A DNA stretch of 41,437 bases from DASYHS01 sp035998295 (lineage in GTDB: Bacteria > Pseudomonadota > Alphaproteobacteria > Azospirillales > Azospirillaceae), in the NCBI RefSeq assembly GCF_035998295.1, contig NZ_DASYHS010000044.1, forward strand, positions 1 through 41,437. The letters are read 5' to 3'. Positions 21,403 to 29,694 of this stretch are shown here, in pieces; positions within the stretch are counted from its first letter, which is position 1; the number at the start of each line of letters is the position of its first letter. Below the pieces are notes generated by a model that saw nothing but the letters and a program-made list of their open reading frames with translations, did not search any database and was not told the origin of the DNA. Position numbers and translations under genes: made by a program.

Positions 21403-21960
21403 ATGAAGAAGCGGCTGTTCGGCATCATCGCCCTGGCGCTGGCCTGGACCGCAGCACCGGTTCACGCCGAAATCGTCCTGTTCCAGGCCCCCGACATCAT
21501 CAAGGCGGCGGCGCAGGACGACGTCGACACCGTCCGCCAGCTCCTGATGCGCGGCACCAACGCGAATACCCACGACGCATCGGGCAAGACGTCCCTGATC
21601 ATCGCCGCGACTTCCGGCAACTTGGGCCTGATCGACGTTCTGCTCGATCATGGCGCGAACCTCGATGCGACCGACAAGGTCGGCAACACGGCGCTGATGT
21701 GGGCGGCCGAACAAGGCGACGCGGCGGTCGTGGAGCGGCTGATCGAAGGCGGGGCGAACGTGAACAAGGAAAACCGGCAAGGGATGACGCCCCTGATGGC
21801 GGCGGCCCGCAGCGGCCGGCTCGACGCGGTGCGTGCCCTGCTGGATGCCGGCGCCCGGCCGGAAATCCTCGATTTCACCGGGCGCAGCGCACGCATGTGG
21901 GCCCAGGACGGCCGCAATCCGCGCGTGGTCGACGTCCTGGCGGCGGCCGAAACCCGCTGA
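21403..21960 (+). CDS. Secreted ankyrin-repeat protein
   Basis: This 185-aa protein has a Sec signal peptide (MKKRLFGIIALALAWTAAPVHA, cleavage after VHA), so it is periplasmic. Four to five ankyrin repeats follow: DDVDTVRQLLMRGTNANTHD, GKTSLIIAATSGNLGLIDVL, VGNTALMWAAEQGDAAVVER, GMTPLMAAARSGRLDAVRAL and a degenerate last one. Ankyrin proteins bind other proteins; periplasmic ones are linked to oxidative stress (AnkB) or to toxin inhibition. ATG 21403 was chosen for the signal peptide. The next gene starts 13 bases after the stop, so they may be co-transcribed. Confidence 0.85.
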   Translation: MKKRLFGIIALALAWTAAPVHAEIVLFQAPDIIKAAAQDDVDTVRQLLMRGTNANTHDASGKTSLIIAATSGNLGLIDVLLDHGANLDATDKVGNTALMWAAEQGDAAVVERLIEGGANVNKENRQGMTPLMAAARSGRLDAVRALLDAGARPEILDFTGRSARMWAQDGRNPRVVDVLAAAETR

Positions 21961-21973
21961 CCGGGCGGGCCGC

Positions 21974-22966
21974 GTGCCCGACTTCCTGCCGCTCCTCGCG
22001 GGGCCCGACCGTCTGATCGTGCTCCTGCTGGCGCTGGCGCTCGACGCGTATCTCGGGGACTGGGGGCCGGTTTCGCGGGCGACCTCGCCGCCGGCCCGGC
22101 TGGTCCGGGCGGCGGCGCGCATTGCGGAGCGGCGGCTCAACAGGCTTCAGCGAAGCGAGGCGACCCGGCGCGCACGCGGCGCATTGCTGGTCGCCGCCCT
22201 CGTACTGCCGGCGGCCGCGTTCGGCTGGTTCGCGGCGGGGCTGGCGGAAGGCTTTCCTTATGGCTGGCTGGCCGACCTGTACCTGTTGCTGGCCGCGCTG
22301 GGGGCGAACCGGCCCTGGACCGCGGCGCTGGCGGCTGCCCGCGCGCTCGACGGCGGGGACGGCGAGAGCGCGAGGGAGGAGCTGCGCGGCGTCACGCGCC
22401 GGAACCTCTCCGGATCGGATCTCCACGCAGTGGCGCGGGCCGGGATCGAGCTGCTTGCCCACAGCCTGGGCCGGCATGCCGTGGCGCCGCTGTTCTGGTA
22501 CGTGCTCCTGGGGCTGCCGGGCCTGTTGGTCTGGCTGGTCGTCGAAGCGATGGACGCCGAACTCGGGCGGACGGTCTCCAGCCAAGCCGGGTTCGGCGCC
22601 GCCGCCGTCCGGACGGCCAGGTTTCTCGGCCTGCTGCCGGCCTTGCTGGCAGGGCTGCTGGCAGCAACCGCGGCCAGCTTCGTGGCGACGGCGCGACTCC
22701 GGCCGGCGGTCGCGGCCATGGTCCGGGACGCGCGTCGATACCGGCGTTTCAACGACGAAAGTTGTCCGGCCGCGGCGTTCGCGGGTGCACTCGACCTCTC
22801 GCTCGGCGGGCCGAGGCGGGAGGGCGAGGTCGTCGTTCGCGCCCCTTGGATCGGCCAGGGGCGGGCCCGCGCCACGGCAGCCGACCTGCGGCGCGCCGTA
22901 GCGCTGTACTGGACATCGTTGCTGGTCGCGGGCGGCGCGGTCGCGGCGCTCGCGCTCGCGGCGTGA
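21974..22966 (+). CDS. Divergent CobD/CbiB-like membrane protein
   Basis: This 330-aa protein has four or five TM segments. It aligns by eye with CbiB (adenosylcobinamide-phosphate synthase): LALALDAYLGDWGPVSR for the family DxxxGDP, ARIAERRLNR, and VARAGIELLAHSLGRHAVAPLFW for the conserved AIESLAENLSDGVVAPLFW. Several hallmark residues differ: GDP is GDW, HPV is missing and the E-N-x-x-D run is H-S-x-x-R. It may therefore be a paralogue with another role, akin to the related AmpE group. No cob genes adjoin it. GTG 21974 is the likely start. A strong terminator follows. Confidence 0.65.
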   Translation: MPDFLPLLAGPDRLIVLLLALALDAYLGDWGPVSRATSPPARLVRAAARIAERRLNRLQRSEATRRARGALLVAALVLPAAAFGWFAAGLAEGFPYGWLADLYLLLAALGANRPWTAALAAARALDGGDGESAREELRGVTRRNLSGSDLHAVARAGIELLAHSLGRHAVAPLFWYVLLGLPGLLVWLVVEAMDAELGRTVSSQAGFGAAAVRTARFLGLLPALLAGLLAATAASFVATARLRPAVAAMVRDARRYRRFNDESCPAAAFAGALDLSLGGPRREGEVVVRAPWIGQGRARATAADLRRAVALYWTSLLVAGGAVAALALAA

Positions 22967-22972
22967 CCATGC

Positions 22973-23010
22973 GGCAGTGCGGCATTACTGCCGCACTGCC
23001 ACTTTTTTTT
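22973..23010 (+). terminator. Strong Rho-independent terminator after the CbiB-like gene
   Basis: GGCAGTGCGGCA (22973-22984) and TGCCGCACTGCC (22989-23000) form a perfect 12-bp stem with a TTAC loop, followed by AC and eight T residues (23003-23010). It ends the ankyrin/CbiB-like transcript. Confidence 0.95.
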
Positions 23011-23068
23011 CACTTTTCAGACACACTGATTTGGAGCAGCATGCTCCGGAGCGCAGGGGAGGATCACA

Positions 23069-23209
23069 ATGGAAGTCGCGTTGCTCGCGATCGCGATCGG
23101 AATTGCCGCCGCGGGATTCCTGGCGGCCAAGCGGTCGCAGCGCCCGGCCCCGGTCCGTGTCCGGGCAACCGCCGACCGCCGCCGCATGCCCCGCCGGGCA
23201 CGCGACTGA
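23069..23209 (+). CDS. Small single-TM basic protein (46 aa)
   Basis: This ORF starts MEVALLAIAIGIAAAGFLAA, a TM helix, then a strongly basic tail (KRSQRP, RVRATADRRRMPRRARD). ATG 23069 has GGGGAGG six bases upstream, a near-ideal ribosome site, and the gene lies between a strong terminator and the convergent pspC end. The ribosome site, TM helix and codon use support it as real. It may be a small membrane protein expressed on its own. I recognise no family. Confidence 0.6.
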   Translation: MEVALLAIAIGIAAAGFLAAKRSQRPAPVRVRATADRRRMPRRARD

Positions 23210-23225
23210 CCGCCGGCCGTCCCCA

Positions 23226-23630
23226 TCATTTCTCCAGGTCGTTGATCGCCCGGTTGAGTTCGAATTCCTGGGTCGTGACGCAGGTCTCCATCGCACCGAT
23301 CCGCCGCTCCAGGTCGCGGAACTTGTGCCTCAAGCCGCCCAGCGTCCGGTCCGGCTTCATGGTGACGCTGCGCCAGAACTCCTCGTCCGCCGGTGAGCCG
23401 TAGAGGTCGTCGGGCGTCGGCTTCAGCAGGAAGGCCAGCAGGAAATAGCCGATCAGCACCGGCATCGAGAAGAACACCAGCCCCAGCACCGCCAGTATCC
23501 GGACCAGCAGGGCATCGAAACCGAGATAGTCGGCGATGCCGGCGCAGACGCCGAACACCTTGCCCTTGTGCGGGTTGCGGTAGAGGCGGTGGGGGTTCGG
23601 TGAGGAGAAGGGGCTGTCTTTTCCGATCAT
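23226..23630 (-). CDS. pspC: Phage shock protein C
   Basis: This 134-aa protein has the PspC domain: RLYRNPHKGKVFGVCAGIAD, YLGFDALLVRILAVLGLVFF, then VLIGYFLLAFLLKP. The helical C-terminus (LRHKFRDLERRIGAMETCV) is cytoplasmic. PspC is the inner-membrane sensor that, with PspB, frees PspF from PspA under envelope stress. ATG 23630 has GGAGG eight bases upstream and overlaps the pspB stop (ATGA). An ATG five codons upstream (23645) is possible but badly spaced. It is the last gene of the psp operon. Confidence 0.93.
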   Translation of the reverse strand: MIGKDSPFSSPNPHRLYRNPHKGKVFGVCAGIADYLGFDALLVRILAVLGLVFFSMPVLIGYFLLAFLLKPTPDDLYGSPADEEFWRSVTMKPDRTLGGLRHKFRDLERRIGAMETCVTTQEFELNRAINDLEK

Positions 23631-23860
23631 GATCTGGTCCTCCATCCCGGAGCCTCGGCGTCGAGGATCTTCTCGAGGCTGGTGACGCGGTTCTCGATCC
23701 GCTGGGCGCTGTCCCACATCTCCGCCAGCATCCGCTCGTCCTCGGCGGAGAGCGACCGCGACGTGCGCCACCGGGTCAGGTAGTGGAAGATGATCCAGAT
23801 CGGCGCCACGATCGTCAGGAACAGCACCGCCAGGACCAGGAAGACTCCGCCGCCGATCAT
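23627..23860 (-). CDS. pspB: Phage shock protein B
   Basis: This 77-aa protein matches PspB in size and order: one N-terminal TM (GGGVFLVLAVLFLTIVAPIW), then a cytoplasmic helix with SLSAEDERMLAEMWDSAQRI and VTSLEKILDAEAPGWR, the conserved PspB ending. It works with PspC at the inner membrane to sense stress. It lies three bases after pspA and overlaps pspC by four. Confidence 0.93.
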   Translation of the reverse strand: MIGGGVFLVLAVLFLTIVAPIWIIFHYLTRWRTSRSLSAEDERMLAEMWDSAQRIENRVTSLEKILDAEAPGWRTRS

Positions 23861-23863
23861 GGC

Positions 23864-24538
23864 TCAGCCTGCCGTCTTCTGGTTGTGCATCCGCGCCTTG
23901 AGCTCTTCGAGCTCCTGCTCGACGCGGCCGTCGTTCCGCAACTCCGCGAACTCGTCGTCGAGCGTGCGCGGGCGGCCGATGTCGTAGCTCTCGACCCGAC
24001 CTTCCATCTCGTCGAGGGAGCGCTCGATCTGCTCGAAACGGGCGAAGGCGTCGGTGATCCGCTCGTCGTAGATCTGGCTGCGCACCTTGAGGCGCTGGGC
24101 GGCGGACTTGTGGCGGGCGACGAGAGACTTCTCGCGCGTCCTCGCGTCGTTCAGCTTCTGCTGGAGCCGGGCGATGTCCTCGCCGCTCTTCGCCAGCGCG
24201 TCCTCGATCTGGCGGAGCTGCCGGGTCAGCGTCTCGTGCTGCTCGACCAGCCGCGCCTTCGCGACCAGAGCGCCGCGAGCCAGGTCGTCGCGGTCCTTGG
24301 ACAGGGCGAACTCGGCCTTGCGCTGCCAGTCGTCGCGCTCACGCTCGACCTCGGCGATCCGCCGTTCGATCTCCTTCTTCTCGGCGATCGTCTTGACGGT
24401 GCCCGAGCGCACCTCGACGAGCGTGTCCTCCATCTCCTGGATGATCAGGCGGATCAGCTTCTCCGGGTCCTCGGCGCGGTCGAGCAGCGAGTTGAGGTTG
24501 GAGTTCACGATGTCGGTCAGGCGGGAGAATATTCCCAT
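23864..24538 (-). CDS. pspA: Phage shock protein A
   Basis: This 224-aa, almost wholly helical coiled-coil protein has the PspA/IM30 opening MGIFSRLTDIVNSNLNSLLD and RAEDPEKLIRLIIQEMEDTL, and the internal KTIAEKKEIERR helix. PspA binds PspF to hold it inactive and, when released, oligomerises on damaged inner membrane. ATG 24538 has GAGG seven bases upstream. It is the second gene of the sigma-54-driven transcript, after a 44-aa ORF. Confidence 0.95.
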   Translation of the reverse strand: MGIFSRLTDIVNSNLNSLLDRAEDPEKLIRLIIQEMEDTLVEVRSGTVKTIAEKKEIERRIAEVERERDDWQRKAEFALSKDRDDLARGALVAKARLVEQHETLTRQLRQIEDALAKSGEDIARLQQKLNDARTREKSLVARHKSAAQRLKVRSQIYDERITDAFARFEQIERSLDEMEGRVESYDIGRPRTLDDEFAELRNDGRVEQELEELKARMHNQKTAG

Positions 24539-24572
24539 GGTCGTCCTCGATTTCAGTCGGTCTGGAACTGGG

Positions 24573-24707
24573 TCAGGTCAGCAGGGCCGCGACCACGAAG
24601 CCGGCGGCGAAGAACGCCCAGTGCTCGGCGGTACGGCTGCGCAGATAGTCCGCAAGGCGGGTGCCGGTGCCATGGCGCGTGCGGGTCTGGTTTCGATACG
24701 GGTTCAT
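24573..24707 (-). CDS. Small ORF at the head of the psp operon (44 aa)
   Basis: This ORF starts MNPYRNQTRTRHGTGTRLAD, basic, then YLRSRTAEHWAFFAAGFVVA and ALLT, a C-terminal TM helix. It lies between the sigma-54 promoter and pspA, with 34 bases to pspA, so it is on the psp mRNA. The ribosome site is weak (AAGGAA about 12 bases upstream). It could be a tail-anchored small psp protein. It does not look like enterobacterial PspD. Confidence 0.5.
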   Translation of the reverse strand: MNPYRNQTRTRHGTGTRLADYLRSRTAEHWAFFAAGFVVAALLT

Positions 24708-24757
24708 GGGCGCAGGAAGTTCCTTGAAGTGGGGTCGTTGTCCCTGTCCTCCCTATC

Positions 24758-24773
24758 AGCAAGGCCCGTGCCA
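24758..24773 (-). promoter_or_regulatory. Sigma-54 promoter of the psp operon
   Basis: On the minus strand TGGCAC-GGGCC-TTGCT is an exact -24/-12 element (TGGCAC-N5-TTGCW). Transcription should start near 24747, about 40 bases before the 44-aa ORF and then pspA. PspF activates it. Confidence 0.9.
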
Positions 24774-24823
24774 TCCTCCGGAGCCCCGGTTTTCCTTGAT
24801 GCGTGACGGCGGCGTGCCTACTT

Positions 24824-24866
24824 GAATCGCCAAGGAATGGCGAATTTCGCGAATCATTGGCGATTC
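24824..24866. promoter_or_regulatory. PspF upstream activating sites
   Basis: GAATCGCCAA (24824-24833) and TTGGCGATTC (24857-24866) form a perfect inverted repeat, with a smaller dyad GCGAA-T-TTCGC between them. The region is 77-119 bases upstream of the predicted psp start and abuts the pspF start codon. It should serve both psp activation and pspF autocontrol. Confidence 0.75.
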
Positions 24867-24873
24867 CAGCACC

Positions 24874-25887
24874 GTGAACCCGCAATCAAGCCTACCGCCC
24901 CTGATCGGTTCCGCGCCGGCTTTCCAGGGCATGCTCGAGCAGGTATCCCGCCTGGCCCCGCTCGACCGTCCGATCCTCGTGGTCGGAGAGCGTGGGACGG
25001 GCAAGGAGCTTGTGGCGGCGCGCCTGCATTACCTGTCGCGCCGGTGGGACCGGCCGTTCGTGAAGCTCAACTGCGCGGCCCTGTCCGAATCGCTGCTGGA
25101 GAGCGAACTGTTCGGCCACGAGGCCGGAGCCTTCACCGGTGCCGCGCGCCGGCGACCCGGCCGTTTCGAGGCCGCCGACGGCGGCAGCCTGTTCCTGGAC
25201 GAGATCGCTACCGCCTCCTCGCGCGTTCAGGAGAAACTGCTCCGGGTGGTGGAATATGGCGAGTACGAGCGCCTGGGCGGCAGCGACACGCTGAGGGTGG
25301 ATACGCGGGTCATCGGCGCCACCAACGCCGACCTCCCCGCCATGGCCGAGGCGGGGGGGTTCCGCGCGGACCTGCTGGACAGGCTGGCCTTCGACGTGGT
25401 GACGGTCCCGCCGCTGAGGGCGCGTCGCGACGACATCCCGCTCCTGGCCGAGCATTTCGGCATGGCCATGGCGCGCGAACTCGGCTGGAAGCTGTTCCCG
25501 GGCTTCACCCCGTCGGCCCTCGAACTGTTGCTCGGCCATGACTGGCCCGGCAACGTGCGCGAGTTGAGGAACGTCGTCGAGCGTGCGGTCGGCCGGGCCG
25601 AACGCTCCGACCGGCCGGTCGGCGGCATCGTCCTCGATCCGTTCCGCTCTCCCTGGCGGCCGGAACGGCCCACCGCCGCCGCCGCCGCCGCCCAAGCCCC
25701 GCCCGCCGGACCGGCGCCGGCACCCGGGGATTTCGCCGAATGCGTGGCGGCCTTCGAGTCCGGCTTGCTCGAGGACGCGCTGCGGCGGGAAAGATTCAAC
25801 CAGAAAGCCACAGCCGCGGCGTTGGGCCTGAGCTACCATCAGCTCCGCCGCCTTCTGCGGCGCCACGGACTCCAGGCCGGACCGTGA
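24874..25887 (+). CDS. pspF: PspF, sigma-54 activator of the psp operon
   Basis: This 337-aa protein consists of an AAA+ domain from the start (Walker A GERGTGKE at residues 38-45, GAFTGA loop at 85-90, Walker B SLFLDEI) and a Fis-type C-terminal HTH (RRERFNQKATAAALGLSYHQ). It lacks a receiver or sensing N-terminal domain, as expected for PspF, which is held by PspA instead. An Ala/Pro linker near residue 270 separates the two domains. GTG 24874 lies straight after the UAS. It is divergent from the psp operon. Confidence 0.93.
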   Translation: MNPQSSLPPLIGSAPAFQGMLEQVSRLAPLDRPILVVGERGTGKELVAARLHYLSRRWDRPFVKLNCAALSESLLESELFGHEAGAFTGAARRRPGRFEAADGGSLFLDEIATASSRVQEKLLRVVEYGEYERLGGSDTLRVDTRVIGATNADLPAMAEAGGFRADLLDRLAFDVVTVPPLRARRDDIPLLAEHFGMAMARELGWKLFPGFTPSALELLLGHDWPGNVRELRNVVERAVGRAERSDRPVGGIVLDPFRSPWRPERPTAAAAAAQAPPAGPAPAPGDFAECVAAFESGLLEDALRRERFNQKATAAALGLSYHQLRRLLRRHGLQAGP

Positions 25888-25918
25888 CGCACCTGCCCTC
25901 GACCGGCGAAAGGCTCCC

Positions 25919-27949
25919 GTGAGCAAGCGCAAGACCACCGACACGTCATCCCGCAAGCCCGCAGGCAAACCGCCCCCGGGGCGCCGCACCGCCGCGCGGC
26001 CGACGTCCCGAGGGCGCGGTTGGGGCGCCACCATCGCGAAATGGATGGCGGTCGCCGGCATCTGGGCGGTGATCCTGGTCGTCGGCGCAGTGGCCTATTT
26101 CGCCTACGACCTGCCGGACATCTCCGAGGTCGAGGCACCGAGCCGGCGGCCGGCGATCACGATGCTCGCGTCGGACGGGACGACTTTCGCCCGCTACGGA
26201 GACCTGCATGGCACGATGGTCAACGCGGCCGACCTGCCCGAGCATCTCGTGAACGCGGTGATCGCGACCGAGGACCGGCGCTTCTACAGCCATTTCGGCG
26301 TCGATCCCATCGGCCTCGCCCGCGCCGTCTACACCAACTGGCGCAGGGGTGCGCTCGTCCAGGGCGGATCGACGATCACGCAGCAGCTCGCCAAGAACCT
26401 GTTCCTCACGCCCGAGCGCACGCTGCGGCGCAAGGTCCAGGAGGCGCTGCTGGCGTTCTGGCTGGAGCGCACATACACCAAGAACCAGATCCTGACCGCC
26501 TATCTGAACCGGGTCTATCTCGGGGCCGGCACCTATGGCGTCGAAGCGGCGGCGCGGACCTATTTCGGCAAGTCGGCGATGGAGGTCGACCTGCGCGAGG
26601 CCGCGATCCTCGCCGGGCTGCTCAAGGCGCCGTCCCGCTTCTCGCCCGCGAGCAACCCGGCCAAGGCGGCCGAGCGGGCCAATGTCGTGCTCGGCGCGAT
26701 GACCCAGGCCGGCTTCCTCTCGGCAGCCGAGGTGGAGGCGTTGCGCAGCCAGCCGCCGCTTCCGAGGCGCAAGCCCGGCGAGGACGCCTGGCGCTACTTC
26801 GCGGACTGGGTGGCGGAGCAGGTCCCGGCGCTGATCGGCGTCGACCATCCCGACGTCGTCGTCCGTACGACGCTCGACATCGGCCTCCAGCGCGCGGCGG
26901 AACGGCGGACGGACGCGCTGCTCGCCGGCCCCGGCCGGGAGGTGAAGGCCGGCTCGGCGGCCGTCCTGACGATGGCGCCCGACGGCGCGATCCGGGTGAT
27001 GATCGGGGGAGGCGACTACGGCGAGAGCCAGTTCAACCGGGCGACCCAGGCCTTGCGCCAGCCCGGATCGTCGTTCAAGCCGCTCGTGTTCCTCGCGGCC
27101 GTCGAGGCCGGGCTGACGGGCGGCAGCCGGATCGACGACGGCCCGCTCCGCATCGGCACCTGGCAGCCGAAGAACTTCGAGCCCGGCCACAGCGGTCTCA
27201 TACCGCTGTCCGACGCGCTCGCCTTCTCGATCAACACGTCGGCGGTCAGGGTCCTGGACCATGCCGGCATCGAGCGCACCCAGGGAGTGGCCCGGCGGCT
27301 CGGCATCGCCTCGCCGGTCGGCAACGACCTCAGCGTCGCGCTCGGCACCAGCGAGGTGACGCTGCTGGAGCTGACCGGCGCCTACGCCGCGTTCGCGAAC
27401 GGCGGCAGGGCGGTGATCCCCTACGGCGTGACCGAGATCCTGGACCGGAACGGGCGGGTGCTCTACAGCCGCGCCGGCGCCGAGCTCAAACCCGCCGTGT
27501 CGCGCACGCATCTGGCCGAGCTCAACCGGATGATGATCGGCGCCGTCGAGTACGGGACCGGCAAGGCCGCGCGCCTGGACCGGATGGCGGCCGGCAAGAC
27601 CGGCACCACCCAGGACCATCGCGACGCCTGGTTCGTGGGGTTCACCGCCGACTACGTCACCGGCGTCTGGCTCGGCAACGACGACAACGCGCCGATGGCG
27701 AGGGTCACAGGCGGCGGGCTGCCGGCGCGGCTGTGGCACGACGTCATGGCTTCGGCGCATGAAGGCCTGCCTCCGCGCCCGATCCCGGGCCTGGACGCCC
27801 CCGCGCCTGCCGCCCCGCTGCTGGTATCCGACGACCGTGCCGCCCCGCCCGCCGGATCCCCGGCGCTGAGCGGGATAGGCGCGCTGATCCGGAAGCTGAC
27901 CGGCAACGCGAAGGTCGAATACACCTATCCGACCGGCAAGGACGACTGA
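25919..27949 (+). CDS. Class A penicillin-binding protein (PBP1A type)
   Basis: This 676-aa protein has a short basic cytoplasmic head, a TM at residues 40-62, a GT51 glycosyltransferase domain (catalytic Glu118 in EDRRFYSHFGVD; GGSTITQQLAKNLF) and a transpeptidase domain with SxxK at Ser384 (PGSSFKPL), SIN motif (FSINTS) and KTG at 560 (GKTGTTQDHRDAWF). It polymerises and crosslinks peptidoglycan. It is shorter than E. coli PBP1A, lacking the OB insertion. GTG 25919 has GAAAGG upstream. It follows pspF by 31 bases; the 3' end overlaps the convergent EamA gene by 25 bases. Confidence 0.93.
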   Translation: MSKRKTTDTSSRKPAGKPPPGRRTAARPTSRGRGWGATIAKWMAVAGIWAVILVVGAVAYFAYDLPDISEVEAPSRRPAITMLASDGTTFARYGDLHGTMVNAADLPEHLVNAVIATEDRRFYSHFGVDPIGLARAVYTNWRRGALVQGGSTITQQLAKNLFLTPERTLRRKVQEALLAFWLERTYTKNQILTAYLNRVYLGAGTYGVEAAARTYFGKSAMEVDLREAAILAGLLKAPSRFSPASNPAKAAERANVVLGAMTQAGFLSAAEVEALRSQPPLPRRKPGEDAWRYFADWVAEQVPALIGVDHPDVVVRTTLDIGLQRAAERRTDALLAGPGREVKAGSAAVLTMAPDGAIRVMIGGGDYGESQFNRATQALRQPGSSFKPLVFLAAVEAGLTGGSRIDDGPLRIGTWQPKNFEPGHSGLIPLSDALAFSINTSAVRVLDHAGIERTQGVARRLGIASPVGNDLSVALGTSEVTLLELTGAYAAFANGGRAVIPYGVTEILDRNGRVLYSRAGAELKPAVSRTHLAELNRMMIGAVEYGTGKAARLDRMAAGKTGTTQDHRDAWFVGFTADYVTGVWLGNDDNAPMARVTGGGLPARLWHDVMASAHEGLPPRPIPGLDAPAPAAPLLVSDDRAAPPAGSPALSGIGALIRKLTGNAKVEYTYPTGKDD

Positions 27950-28866
27950 GGCGCGGGCCGCCGCGCCGGCCGCAGAAGGTCGCGGCTCGCCAGAAGCGCA
28001 CCGCCCACGATCAGGACGCAGGCGGCCCAGACCGTCCAGCGCCCCTCGGCCAGGCCGAGCGCGATCAGCAGAAGGGTCGAAAGCAGCGGCGCCGCGTAGG
28101 ACATGGCGCCGAGTGCGCGGATGTCGCCGTGCTTGACCCCGTGGTCCCAGACGAAGAAGGCGGCGCCGACGGGGCCCAGGCCGAGGGCGGCGAGCGCCGC
28201 CCAGGCGAGGGGCCCGTTCGGCCACGCGGTCTGTTCGAAGGCGAGATGGCAGAGGGCCGCCAGCACGGCCGTCGCCAGGCAGAAGCCGCCGACCGCGTCG
28301 GTCGGCACGTCGCCGAAGCGGCGGCTCAGAACCGAATAGGCGCTCCAGGTCACGGCGCAGGCGAGGGCCGCGAGATAGCCGGGCAGGTATTGCGCGCGGA
28401 TGCCCTCGAAGCCCGAGCCGCGGGTCACCAGCAGCACGGTGCCGGCAAGCCCCGCCAGGGCGCCCGCACCGTGCCACCAGCGCAGGCGTTCGCCCGGCAG
28501 CAGCGCCGAGAACAGGACGATCAGCAGCGGCCAAAGGTAGTTCAGCAGGTTCGCCTCGACCGGCGGGGCGGACTGCAGCGCCAGGAAATAGAAGAAGTGG
28601 TAGCCGAAAAGGCCGCCGACCCCGAGCAGCCAGACCGCCGGCGGCTGGCGCAGATGGGTGAACGGGTTGCGGCCGCGGACCAGCGAGCCGGCGGCGCCGA
28701 CCAGGAAGGCGACGGCGAACGCGACGGCGCACATCTGGAACGGCGGCAAGCCGCCGGCCAGCGTGGTCAGGGCCGCGAGCGTCGACCACATCAAGATGGC
28801 GCTGGCGCCGATCGCGGTGGCGCGGCCGACGGAGGGGCGGGAACGGCGGTGGGCGAGGGCGGTCAT
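27925..28866 (-). CDS. EamA/DMT exporter (YddG-like)
   Basis: This 313-aa protein has ten TM segments in two EamA repeats (IGASAILMWSTLAALTTLAG; ALACAVTWSAYSVLSRRFGD). FFYFLALQSAPPVEANLLNY and the overall pattern match YddG-type aromatic-amino-acid exporters. It is 67 bases downstream of an AraC regulator on the same strand, which probably controls it. ATG 28866 is clear. The substrate is inferred from similarity only. Confidence 0.82.
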   Translation of the reverse strand: MTALAHRRSRPSVGRATAIGASAILMWSTLAALTTLAGGLPPFQMCAVAFAVAFLVGAAGSLVRGRNPFTHLRQPPAVWLLGVGGLFGYHFFYFLALQSAPPVEANLLNYLWPLLIVLFSALLPGERLRWWHGAGALAGLAGTVLLVTRGSGFEGIRAQYLPGYLAALACAVTWSAYSVLSRRFGDVPTDAVGGFCLATAVLAALCHLAFEQTAWPNGPLAWAALAALGLGPVGAAFFVWDHGVKHGDIRALGAMSYAAPLLSTLLLIALGLAEGRWTVWAACVLIVGGALLASRDLLRPARRPAPQSSLPVG

Positions 28867-28933
28867 GCCGGGAACGGGGGCTCGGTTGGGAACGGCCCCA
28901 TCAATACACCGAGCGCGGCCCCTCCTTCTTGGC

Positions 28934-29683
28934 TCAGCCTGACGCGGTCTTGACCCGGGCTGCGCGCCTCAGCGCCGCCGGCGTCACGCCGCGCCGCCGC
29001 CGCAGGCTGCGCGTCAGGGCCGTCTGGTCGGAATAGCCGCAGGCGAGCGCCACCTCGACGATCGGCAGGCGGCCTTCCTCCAGCAGGCGCACGGCCTGGT
29101 CGAGCCGGAACTCGGCCAGCCACTCGGCCGGAGTGCGGCCGAGCGCCGCCCGGAACCGGCGGTGCAGGTGGCCGGTCGACATGCCGGCGGCACGGGCGAG
29201 GTCGGCCACCGCGACGGGCTCGGCGAACCGGGCGCGCAGATGGGCGAGCGCCCGCACGATCCCGGCGGGCAGGTCCGGCTCCGGCCGGGCCGCGCGGCGT
29301 GCGAGCGCGTGGGTCAGCAGGCCGCAGGCATGGGCCGCAGCCGGCCCGTCGAGCCCTCCCTCCGCCGCCTCGAAGGCGAGATGGCGGACGAGGTGGCGCA
29401 ATCCCGCGTCGACCGCGAAGAAGGGGCGTGCCGCCGCCCGGCGCAGCAGTTCGCCCGGCAGGTCCGCATCGTGCAGGTCGAGCACGACGAACCGGTTGTC
29501 CCCGTCGGCGCAAAAGCCGTGCTCGGTGCCGCACGCGATCATCGCCCCGCAGCCGAAGTCGACCTGGCCGCCGACCGTCCCGATCTCCATCTCCAGCACG
29601 CCCGCCACCGGCAGCACGATCTGGTGGAAGTCGTGGGCGTGGCTGTGGCGCACTCCTGCGTAGCTGCGTGTCGCGAGGTCCAT
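28934..29683 (-). CDS. AraC-family transcription regulator
   Basis: This 249-aa protein has an N-terminal cupin-like sensor (HSHAHDFHQIVLPVAGVLEM) and a C-terminal double HTH (VAVADLARAAGMSTGHLHRR, then PIVEVALACGYSDQTALTRS). It sits upstream of an EamA exporter, a common pair in which the regulator senses the exported compound. It starts 11 bases after the fructosamine-kinase stop, so it may also be read from that operon. Confidence 0.87.
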   Translation of the reverse strand: MDLATRSYAGVRHSHAHDFHQIVLPVAGVLEMEIGTVGGQVDFGCGAMIACGTEHGFCADGDNRFVVLDLHDADLPGELLRRAAARPFFAVDAGLRHLVRHLAFEAAEGGLDGPAAAHACGLLTHALARRAARPEPDLPAGIVRALAHLRARFAEPVAVADLARAAGMSTGHLHRRFRAALGRTPAEWLAEFRLDQAVRLLEEGRLPIVEVALACGYSDQTALTRSLRRRRGVTPAALRRAARVKTASG

Positions 29684-29694
29684 GCTCCCCCCCC

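Noticed and set aside
25946..28789. Long minus-strand open frame antisense to the class A PBP.
   Set aside because: Same shadow effect; it has no family motifs, while the plus-strand frame has all PBP motifs.
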